15,752 nt of DNA from the NCBI GenBank assembly GCA_900554895.1, contig USIX01000044.1, positions 1-15,752 of the forward strand. The letters are read 5' to 3'. Under the pieces are notes generated by a model, which did not search any database, was not told the DNA's origin, and saw only the letters and a list, made by a program, of their open reading frames with translations. Numbering within the stretch: position 1 is the first letter of the stretch; each line of letters opens with the position of its first letter. This DNA comes from an uncultured Megamonas sp. Its GTDB lineage: Bacteria > Bacillota > Negativicutes > Selenomonadales > Selenomonadaceae. Made by a program: the position numbers and the translations under genes. This document shows, piece by piece, positions 1-5,787 of the stretch.

Positions 1-44
1 AGGAAGCTGCCTTAGCCGGTGGAGTGGAAGGACTTTACGCCTAA
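1..44 (+). CDS. 3' end of an upstream phage gene (partial)
   Basis: Reading from base 3, thirteen sense codons (EAALAGGVEGLYA) run into a TAA at 42-44. The next gene starts 48 bases later on the same strand with its own ribosome site. Too little is present to identify a family. From its place just before a tail-associated protein and the lysis genes, a tail fibre or baseplate protein is the natural guess, but that is position-based inference only. Confidence 0.5.
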   Translation, partial: EAALAGGVEGLYA

Positions 45-92
45 TAAAAAATTTTATCGATAACAAAGTATATTTTAAAGGAGAAAATACGT

Positions 93-572
93 ATGGCTAC
101 AAATGTAAAATATTATTGTATGGGATTTTTAGCAAATGGGACGCCTTCTGTCAGAACATTTGCAAGCACAAAAAAGATTGAAGAAAATGATGAAAAATAT
201 ATAACAGAACTTAAACAGAAAGTAAAAGAAATGTCTAATGAAGAACTTGCATTTGTAGAAATTATTACGGCTGAAGACTACAACCTGTATGTAAATGGCG
301 ATGGTACAAATATTTATGTAAGAGATATGGAAACAGGAACACCTAAAATCTATGTTCCACCAGAGCCAACGAAAGAAGAATTACAAGCACAAGCATTATC
401 TCAATTAGATAGTGAATATAATGCACAAAAAGAAGGTTTTAAAAAAGACTTAGATACAGCTAATCTAGCTGGAAATACGGAAGCTGTACAATCTATACAG
501 CAAGAATTTATGGAATTTAATAAAGCATATGAAGAAGCTAAGAATAAGATTATGGAAGAAGGAGTTGAGTAA
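93..572 (+). CDS. phage structural-module protein, tail-fibre-assembly-like
   Basis: A 159-residue protein with no signal peptide or membrane segment. Residues 1-85 look like a compact mixed alpha/beta domain. A proline-rich linker (YVPPEPTKEE, about 86-95) leads to a charged helical C-terminal half (about 95-155) with a likely coiled coil. This layout resembles small proteins encoded after tail-fibre genes, such as assembly chaperones, in Firmicute phages, but I see no diagnostic motif, so the role is inferred. The start has a good ribosome site (AAAGGAG at 78-84) and the upstream gene ends 48 bases earlier. The next gene begins one base after its stop, which suggests translational coupling in one late operon. 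Confidence 0.6.
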   Translation: MATNVKYYCMGFLANGTPSVRTFASTKKIEENDEKYITELKQKVKEMSNEELAFVEIITAEDYNLYVNGDGTNIYVRDMETGTPKIYVPPEPTKEELQAQALSQLDSEYNAQKEGFKKDLDTANLAGNTEAVQSIQQEFMEFNKAYEEAKNKIMEEGVE

Positions 573-573
573 A

Positions 574-729
574 ATGGCATTTTTTGTAAGAAAAGAACGT
601 TGTAAGTATTGTGCAGGGGAATTAGTAGATGGTAAATGTACAAATCCTAATTGTATTGCATATGTAGATTCAACAAAAACAAATGAAAAAACGACAACTG
701 AAAATAAAGAAGGTGCAGACAATGCGTAA
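574..729 (+). CDS. 51-residue zinc-ribbon protein of the phage late operon
   Basis: The ATG at 574 is preferred over an in-frame ATG at 529 because GGAAGAAGGAG (554-564) lies just before it and the upstream gene stops at 572. The protein holds four cysteines spaced C-x2-C-x8-C-x4-C at residues 10, 13, 22 and 27 (RCKYC, GKC, PNC), the layout of a small treble-clef or zinc-ribbon knuckle. A polar tail rich in Thr, Asn and Glu follows. In many Firmicute phages a protein of about 50 residues (XkdX type) sits between tail fibre and holin, but this one does not resemble XkdX. Its last eight bases overlap the next gene. Metal binding is inferred from cysteine spacing; the function is unknown. Confidence 0.7.
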   Translation: MAFFVRKERCKYCAGELVDGKCTNPNCIAYVDSTKTNEKTTTENKEGADNA

Positions 730-1018
730 ATTATTATTAGCGTTGTGTTGTGCCTTCTTTTTATGTATGCCTAATGCAGATGCAAACAGTCTACATGATA
801 TACAAGATAATATCCAAAGTGATAAGGCTTTGCACTTTGCGGCTGGATATATTATTTCGGACCAGCTTCAACGTAATGCGGGTTGCAGTGCTTTTGAAGC
901 TTTTTTAATTACATCCGCCATAGCGTGGGGAAAAGAAAAGCTAGTAGATGATAGTGTAGATAATAACGATGCGTATGCCACTATGGCAGGCAGTTTATTC
1001 TATCAAGTTAATTTCTGA
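722..1018 (+). CDS. secreted YfiM-like (DUF2279-type) phage protein
   Basis: A 98-residue protein. The ATG at 722 is chosen over an in-frame ATG at 683 because it gives a clean signal peptide and has GAAGGTG (708-714) upstream. Residues 1-21 are a basic start, a hydrophobic core and an AxA-type cut site (ADA before N22); no lipobox fits the cysteines at 9, 10 and 15. The mature part carries DKALHF (34-39), WGKEK (69-73) and a D-rich stretch ending AGSLFYQ, matching the pattern of the E. coli YfiM/DUF2279 family (DKAxHF, GxxKExxD, D, GA). YfiM itself is a predicted lipoprotein of unclear role. Lying directly before the holin, it probably acts in the cell envelope at lysis; that is inference. 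Confidence 0.7.
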   Translation: MRKLLLALCCAFFLCMPNADANSLHDIQDNIQSDKALHFAAGYIISDQLQRNAGCSAFEAFLITSAIAWGKEKLVDDSVDNNDAYATMAGSLFYQVNF

Positions 1019-1036
1019 TTTCTAATGAGGTGATTT

Positions 1037-1486
1037 ATGTATGAACAGATTATAAACTTTATAAATTATTTAATTCCCACTAGATTAGAAGCATATGTTG
1101 GAGGAGGTGTTGCCTTTGTGGGTGTTTTGTTGCAGCACTTTTTAGGGCAATGGAATAATCAGATAGAAATTTTATTAATCTTTATGGTAATTGATTATGT
1201 TACTGGTCTAAGTGCTGCATATATAATGTCTTCTGTTTATTTGGACAGCAGGAAAGGTTTTAAAGGTATTATCAAGAAAATAGTTATTCTTTGCTTGGTA
1301 ATATTAGCACATCAGATGGACGTGTTAGTTGGGCAGGACGCATTAGTAAGAAATGTTGTCTTGCTCTTTTTTATTGGGAATGAAGGTCTGAGTATTTTGG
1401 AAAATGCAAGTAATTGCGGATTACCTGTACCAAAGAGATTAAAAGATACTTTAGCTCAATTTACTGAAACCAAAAATAAAAAATAA
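1037..1486 (+). CDS. phage holin, class 4 toxin-secretion/lysis holin family
   Basis: Holins open the inner membrane so the endolysin can reach the peptidoglycan. This 149-residue protein has several hydrophobic segments (about 19-36, 44-64, 81-97 and 104-115) and the family signature: DYVTGLSAAY (53-62), a short basic loop with SRKGFKGIIKK (71-81), and GNEGLSILENASNCGLPVP (114-132), which corresponds to the NExxSIxEN plus GxPxP core of the Phage_holin_4 family. It ends in a basic tail, as usual. Its ribosome site is GAGGTGAT (1027-1034). It follows the YfiM-like gene by 18 bases, but a 267-base gap separates it from the endolysin gene, which is unusual for a lysis pair. Confidence 0.92.
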   Translation: MYEQIINFINYLIPTRLEAYVGGGVAFVGVLLQHFLGQWNNQIEILLIFMVIDYVTGLSAAYIMSSVYLDSRKGFKGIIKKIVILCLVILAHQMDVLVGQDALVRNVVLLFFIGNEGLSILENASNCGLPVPKRLKDTLAQFTETKNKK

Positions 1487-1753
1487 ACTCATCAATTTAT
1501 AGGATTTTATAGTGCTAAATTTAGCGCGGTTAATCTGTGTATAGTACGGATTAACGATATCTTATAAAAAACTGATACTTATAACTTACTAGTTTATTTT
1601 TAAAAATATTCACCGTCTATTTTTGCATGCATATTATGTTTTATAAAAAATATTCATTAATATAAATGTTTATTCATTCTATACTTTTGCATGCATGCTG
1701 TATTTACTTAATCTTATTTATTTTTATTAGCTGATAAAAAAGGAGTGTATTTT
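1487..1753 (+). promoter_or_regulatory. noncoding gap inside the lysis cassette with palindromes and repeats
   Basis: No gene is supported here. It holds a near-perfect palindrome at 1512-1527 (core GCTAAATTTAGC), an inverted repeat GTTAATC/GATTAAC at 1529-1535 and 1549-1555, and a 64-base-spaced repeat of TATTCA-N8-TTTTGCATGCAT (1607-1632 and 1671-1696). TATTCA also occurs at 1651. These could be operators or regulatory RNA elements controlling the endolysin. I found no promoter of good quality. Confidence 0.4.
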
Positions 1754-2299
1754 ATGTTAAAAATTTTTATTAATCCGGGGCATGATATAGATTTGGACTC
1801 TGGCGCATGCGCTAATGGATTGCGAGAAGTAGATATTGCCCTTGCTATTGGTAAGCAGGTAAAACAAATCATGGAAGGTATTGGATATCCATGTATATTG
1901 CTTCAATCTGATAATTTAAATGGTGAAACACCCAGTAAACCAAATGTTTGTTATACGGCTAATAATAGTGGAGCTGATATATTTATATCTATCCATTGTA
2001 ATTCTGCCGCCAGCGCGTCTGCTAAGGGCACAGAAACATTAATTTATAGTGCGGGAGGAGAAGCAGAACTTCTGGCTAAATGTATTCAGTCTCAAATTGT
2101 CAATTCCCTTGGTACTGTAGATAGGGGCGTAAAAGAGCGTCCAGATTTATGTGTACTTAGAAATACTTCTATGCTTGCTGTACTTGTAGAAACGGCATTT
2201 ATAAGCAATGAAGAGGACGCTTATAAATTACAGTTACGACAATATGCGTTTGCTTCAGCAATTGCCAGAGGTATTACAGATTTTGAAAAATTATTATAA
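1754..2299 (+). CDS. N-acetylmuramoyl-L-alanine amidase, phage endolysin (Amidase_3)
   Basis: Cuts the bond between N-acetylmuramic acid and the stem peptide of peptidoglycan. The 181-residue protein is a single Amidase_3 catalytic domain with no signal peptide and no wall-binding domain, so it depends on the holin for export. The zinc ligands and catalytic residues are all present: His10 in NPGHD, Glu25 in GLREVD, His81 in SIHCN and Glu146 in VETAFISN. The ATG at 1754 is preferred to a GTG at 1745 because AGGAG (1741-1745) lies eight bases upstream of it and would overlap the GTG. A lone catalytic domain is typical of endolysins acting on the thin wall of diderm hosts. The next gene follows after 14 bases. 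Confidence 0.93.
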   Translation: MLKIFINPGHDIDLDSGACANGLREVDIALAIGKQVKQIMEGIGYPCILLQSDNLNGETPSKPNVCYTANNSGADIFISIHCNSAASASAKGTETLIYSAGGEAELLAKCIQSQIVNSLGTVDRGVKERPDLCVLRNTSMLAVLVETAFISNEEDAYKLQLRQYAFASAIARGITDFEKLL

Positions 2300-2313
2300 G
2301 GAGTGTATGTAAT

Positions 2314-2598
2314 ATGACTATTGAAGAAATAAAAAATAATGCTTTAGAAAATATTGCTGATTTTGTTACAGATACAGCCAAAGACGCATTTACAAAATGG
2401 TTAAAAGAAAAAGCATTGCCAACTGTTCAAGAAGTATCAGAGGCGTTCATCACAGAGCTTAAAAATTCAGCTGCTAATGAGAATGGTTGGAATAAATTCC
2501 GAGACGCTATCTTTTTACCAGTTGTAATTACTGGTGGTTTGTGGTTGGCAGAAAAAATTTTAGATAAGTTAAACAATGATGAAGCGATAACCGAATAA
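2314..2598 (+). CDS. 94-residue single-span membrane protein after the endolysin
   Basis: No family recognised. Residues 1-63 are charged and helical; residues about 65-83 (AIFLPVVITGGLWLAEKIL) form one membrane segment, followed by a short polar tail. There is no cleavable signal. It has a strong ribosome site (AAGGAG just after the amidase stop) and sits 14 bases downstream, so it is probably cotranscribed with the endolysin. Possible roles are an antiholin, a second small holin or a membrane partner of the lysis machinery. None can be chosen from sequence. It is the last phage-type gene before the noncoding boundary. Confidence 0.65.
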   Translation: MTIEEIKNNALENIADFVTDTAKDAFTKWLKEKALPTVQEVSEAFITELKNSAANENGWNKFRDAIFLPVVITGGLWLAEKILDKLNNDEAITE

Positions 2599-2744
2599 TA
2601 TCACTATATATTGATTTTAGGCATTATAGCAAAAGTTTTTATACTATATATTGTGGTGCTAGAAAGAAGGTGATACCATTGTGCTAATTAATTAATAGTA
2701 GTAGATAGTAGGTAGTATTTTATATATGTTTCTTTAATGTGCTT

Positions 2745-2792
2745 AAAAGCCCTTATTACTTAGAATTAAATCTAGGTAGTAAGGGCTTTTTT
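2745..2792. terminator. strong bidirectional hairpin terminator closing the phage operon
   Basis: Twenty-base arms at 2745-2764 and 2771-2790 pair fully, counting two G-U pairs, around a six-base loop (ATTAAA). The arms begin with four A and end in a T run, so it can act as an intrinsic terminator on either strand. It is the natural end of the lysis operon. Confidence 0.85.
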
Positions 2793-2949
2793 ATTGATGT
2801 ACCATTGAGGTACCATTTTAAGTAACAAAACTATAAAAGTTAAAAGAAATATTTATCTGTAAAAGTTAATAAATAGTAATAACTAGGGCATTTTACCAAA
2901 TAAAATATGAAAACAAATACTATAATTTTAATAAAAATCTTTTCATTAT

Positions 2950-2998
2950 AAAGTCAAAAAGTCAAATTGTCAATAAAAAATTTCGACTTTTTGACTTT
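2950..2998. repeat. inverted repeat built from an 8-base GTCAA motif
   Basis: GTCAA occurs three times at exact 8-base steps (2953, 2961, 2969). Its complement TTGAC appears in the right arm, so AAAGTCAAAAAGTC (2950-2963) pairs perfectly with 2985-2998 across a 21-base loop. The right arm ends in T5. It may be a terminator or a site recognised by a DNA-binding protein. Confidence 0.6.
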
Positions 2999-3039
2999 TT
3001 ATTTATATAACGATATATTGTACTTAAATTATTGTATAG

Positions 3040-3078
3040 AAAAAGAACTGACACATATGAAGTGGCAGTTCTTTTTTT
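3040..3078 (-). terminator. intrinsic terminator of the redox-fusion gene
   Basis: AAAGAACTG (3042-3050) plus CAC pairs with GTG plus CAGTTCTTT (3062-3074), with one internal mismatch, and is flanked by an A run on the left and seven T on the right. It starts three bases after the stop codon of the - strand gene and could also stop + strand transcription. Confidence 0.8.
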
Positions 3079-3080
3079 AA

Positions 3081-5663
3081 TCAGCAGGTTGCCCCGCCTA
3101 TGAGATGTTTTTGTGCAGCAAGATTTTCCTGTTTGCGGGCGAGCAGGTCATCAGCAAGTAACTGGGCTTCGACATTGGCAAAGCCGAGACGGGCAATAGT
3201 GTCGGAGAAGCGTTCTCCTGTTAATCCCTGTTCACGGAATAATAAAATAGCTTTTTCGGCAACATTGAGCACTTCTTCTTCAGTTGTAAATATTTTACGA
3301 AGCGGCTGTCCTTCTTTTACACGTTTTCCCCAGCGACCGCCGATATAGATGCGAAAACCATCGGTGGAAGTATCAAAACAGTGGAACGGACATTTATTGA
3401 CGCAAAGTCCGCAATGATTGCAATTATTTTCATCAATATTGATTTTGCCGTTTACTATTTGCAAAGTCTTGACCGGACAGGATTTTTCAGCCAGGCATAT
3501 CTTGCAGCCGCGACACTTAGCATAATCTATCTGCGGTATACGCTGACCGATTATGCCGATATCATTAAGGTTCGGTTTCACACAGTTATTAGGGCAGCCG
3601 CCGACAGCGATTTTAAATTTATGCGGCAGTTTGACTTCACGATAGCCTTTATAAAAACGGCGATGAATTTCTTCGGAAAGAGCAAAAGTATCCATTAAAC
3701 CGTACTGACATGTTGTACCCTTGCAAGAAACGACGGGGCGTACTTTAGAGCCTGTACCGCCTGTTTCAAGACCGGCATTTTGCATTAAATATTCACGTAG
3801 CGGTTCGATATTTTCATACGGTACGCCTTGAATTTCTACAGTAAGACGAGTGGTCATGGTTATTTCACCACTGCCGAATTTTTCTGCCGCCTCGGCAATT
3901 ACTCTGCTTTCGTCGGCAGTGATTTTACCGTTACGTGTTATTACACGGCCGTTGAATTTGTCACCGCTTCTTTTATCCTGCAAAAACCCGAGTGCCTTAA
4001 CAGCTTTTATTTCTTCCGGTGTCAGCTTTGCTGTCGTTTTTACTTTTACATCATTGAAGGCAAGACCTGCTTCCAGAGTAAGCGTATTGGTATAACCGAA
4101 ATATTTTAGGCGATTTTGCAGAAAATAGGAACGTTTGCCTTTGGCACAGACGAGAAGCAATTTATCATTTTTGTCCAAGCCGTCAATCGGGCCGTTTACT
4201 TTGGCAAGGTCAACATACATCGCACCGCGTATACTCGGAGCTAGGCTGGCATCTATTATGCGGTAGCCATTAGCTTTGCCGGCAATATATTGTGCCGGAG
4301 TAATACTGTTCATATAACCGTTTAATTTATTAAGCATAATATGCACTGTCTGTACAAACGGATGAATGGCAGTGGAAAACGGCGGAGCATAACAGAAATC
4401 CATACATTCGCACTGTTCAAGCGTTGCACTGAGAGAAATAGCGGTAACGGCGATATCAGCCATTTTATCCACAGCTCCCTGGCCGATTACCTGCAGACCG
4501 AGAATTTTATGTGTTCTTTTGTCAACGATAAGTTTCGTAATGAATGCGTCGGCCCCCGGATAATAATGAGCTTTGTCGTCAACTGTCGCCATAACGGTTT
4601 CAACATCATAACCGGCGTTGCGTGCCTGCTTTTCGCCGAGACCCGTACGAGCGCAGTTAATATTCGGCAGTTTTACAATACCTGTACCGAGCACGCCGGG
4701 ATATTCTTTATCTATATCGGTTAAAATCTGTCCGAGCAGCCGTCCTTCAAGGTTAGCACTGGAACCCATCGGTGACCACTGACGGGCATTGGTTAAACGG
4801 TTCGTAACCATGGCGCAGTCTCCAACGGAGTAAATATCCGGCAGGTTCGTCCGTAATTTGCCGTCAACCAGGATAGTTCCTTTAAACATTTCTATACCTG
4901 TGTCCTGTAAAAAATCCGTATTCGGACGGACACCTACAGACAAGACGATTAAATCGGCAGGAATTTCACCGATTGTCGTTTTAATGGCGCATACAGAAGT
5001 TTCACCAAGAATTTCCTGACCTGCAACGCCTGTCATTATGCGAATACCCTGTTTTTGAAGATGTTTTTGTACAAAAGCGGCAATTTCAGGGTCAATTACA
5101 TTCGGCATAATCTGGTCGGCAAAATCGATAACAGTAACATCAATTCCCTGCGCTTTTAGATTTTCTGCAGCTTCCAAGCCGATAAAACCGCCGCCGACAA
5201 CGACGGCTTTTTTTACAGCATTATTTTTTAAATAATCCCGCATGGTTACAGCATCATCCGGCACGCGTAACTTGAATACGCCTTGTTTATCAAGTCCTTT
5301 AATCGGCGGAATGACAGGTGAGGCACCGACAGCTATAACAAGTTTATCATACGGATAAGAAATAATCTCTTCGGTATCAACATTTTTAGCTGAAACGATT
5401 TTAGCCTCACTGTCCACTTTGAATGCTTCCATACCTGTAATAACGTCAACGCCTGTCATAGCAGCGTATTTCTGCGGCGTATTTACAATGAGACCTGATT
5501 TATCAGGAATAAGACCGCCTACATAATACGGCAGTCCGCAACCGGCATAAGAAATATCCTTATCTTTGGCGATAAGGGTTACTTCTGCGCTGCGGTCGGC
5601 ACGCTTGAGTTTAGCAGCTGTTTTAGTGCCTGCAGCAACACCGCCTATAATTAATACTTTCAT
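3081..5663 (-). CDS. CoA-disulfide-reductase-type flavoprotein fused to rhodanese, sulfite-reductase-like and 4Fe-4S domains
   Basis: An 860-residue cytosolic redox fusion. Residues 1-450 are an FAD/NAD(P)H pyridine-nucleotide-disulfide oxidoreductase: GGVAAG at 7-12, the single redox Cys42 in AGCGLPYY typical of CoA-disulfide reductases, a second nucleotide site GGGFIG (157-162) and the C-terminal CYAPPFS (424-430). Residues about 452-540 are a rhodanese with the canonical loop CAKGKR (Cys506). Residues about 568-710 are a siroheme/4Fe-4S domain with Cys647/Cys652 and Cys690/Cys694. A two-cluster ferredoxin follows (Cys717, 720, 723, 729 and 748, 751, 754, 758), then a region with GGRWGK. 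CoA-disulfide reductase-rhodanese proteins reduce persulfides or polysulfide; with the added siroheme module, electron flow from NAD(P)H to a sulfur oxyanion or persulfide is likely but unproven. Single gene with its own promoter, AGGAGGG ribosome site and terminator. Confidence 0.88.
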   Translation of the reverse strand: MKVLIIGGVAAGTKTAAKLKRADRSAEVTLIAKDKDISYAGCGLPYYVGGLIPDKSGLIVNTPQKYAAMTGVDVITGMEAFKVDSEAKIVSAKNVDTEEIISYPYDKLVIAVGASPVIPPIKGLDKQGVFKLRVPDDAVTMRDYLKNNAVKKAVVVGGGFIGLEAAENLKAQGIDVTVIDFADQIMPNVIDPEIAAFVQKHLQKQGIRIMTGVAGQEILGETSVCAIKTTIGEIPADLIVLSVGVRPNTDFLQDTGIEMFKGTILVDGKLRTNLPDIYSVGDCAMVTNRLTNARQWSPMGSSANLEGRLLGQILTDIDKEYPGVLGTGIVKLPNINCARTGLGEKQARNAGYDVETVMATVDDKAHYYPGADAFITKLIVDKRTHKILGLQVIGQGAVDKMADIAVTAISLSATLEQCECMDFCYAPPFSTAIHPFVQTVHIMLNKLNGYMNSITPAQYIAGKANGYRIIDASLAPSIRGAMYVDLAKVNGPIDGLDKNDKLLLVCAKGKRSYFLQNRLKYFGYTNTLTLEAGLAFNDVKVKTTAKLTPEEIKAVKALGFLQDKRSGDKFNGRVITRNGKITADESRVIAEAAEKFGSGEITMTTRLTVEIQGVPYENIEPLREYLMQNAGLETGGTGSKVRPVVSCKGTTCQYGLMDTFALSEEIHRRFYKGYREVKLPHKFKIAVGGCPNNCVKPNLNDIGIIGQRIPQIDYAKCRGCKICLAEKSCPVKTLQIVNGKINIDENNCNHCGLCVNKCPFHCFDTSTDGFRIYIGGRWGKRVKEGQPLRKIFTTEEEVLNVAEKAILLFREQGLTGERFSDTIARLGFANVEAQLLADDLLARKQENLAAQKHLIGGATC

Positions 5664-5721
5664 ACGAAACCCTCCTGAATATATACATAAATTTTAATTA
5701 TAAAAACACAGTTACTAATAA

Positions 5722-5750
5722 ATTATAAATCTTTTTTAAATTTTTGTACA
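5722..5750 (-). promoter_or_regulatory. predicted promoter of the redox-fusion gene
   Basis: On the - strand a perfect TATAAT (complement of 5722-5727) lies 17 bases from TGTACA (5745-5750; four of six matches to TTGACA). The predicted leader is about 50 bases and leads to the AGGAGGG site at 5670-5676. Confidence 0.6.
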
Positions 5751-5757
5751 CTTTTAT

Positions 5758-5787
5758 TTAAAAAAGACAGTCAGTAAAAACTAACTG
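5758..5787 (-). terminator. intrinsic terminator overlapping the helicase stop codon
   Basis: Arms 5780-5787 and 5768-5775 form an eight-base stem (one G-U pair) with a four-base loop, followed on the - strand by TCTTTTTT. The stem includes the TAG stop codon of the helicase gene. Confidence 0.8.

Larger units (their letters stand above)
2599..3040. other. noncoding boundary between phage-like and chromosomal genes
   Basis: No credible gene in this stretch. Contents in order: an 11-base direct repeat ACTATATATTG at 2603-2613 and 2643-2653; a ribosome-site-like AGAAGGTGAT before a GTG that opens a reading frame of only four codons (near 2681); a strong hairpin (2745-2790); direct repeats GTACCATT (2799-2806, 2810-2817) and TAAAAGTTAA (2834-2843, 2860-2869); and a long inverted repeat (2950-2998). 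Clustered short repeats at a phage end could be integrase arm sites, but the paired attachment site is outside the window, so this is inference. Confidence 0.45.

Noticed and set aside
529..573. Earlier in-frame ATG for the zinc-ribbon gene
   Set aside because: It would overlap the upstream gene by 44 bases; the ATG at 574 has a far better ribosome site and spacing.
683..721. Earlier in-frame ATG for the YfiM-like gene
   Set aside because: It would put a lysine-rich stretch before the signal peptide; the ATG at 722 gives a normal export signal and has a ribosome site.
2950..2998. CRISPR-like repeat array
   Set aside because: Units are only 5-8 bases with no spacers and no cas genes nearby; it is a palindrome.
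2599..3080. Small protein genes, for example from the ATG near 2908 (14 codons)
   Set aside because: Very short, without a ribosome site, and composed of AT-rich low-information codons.
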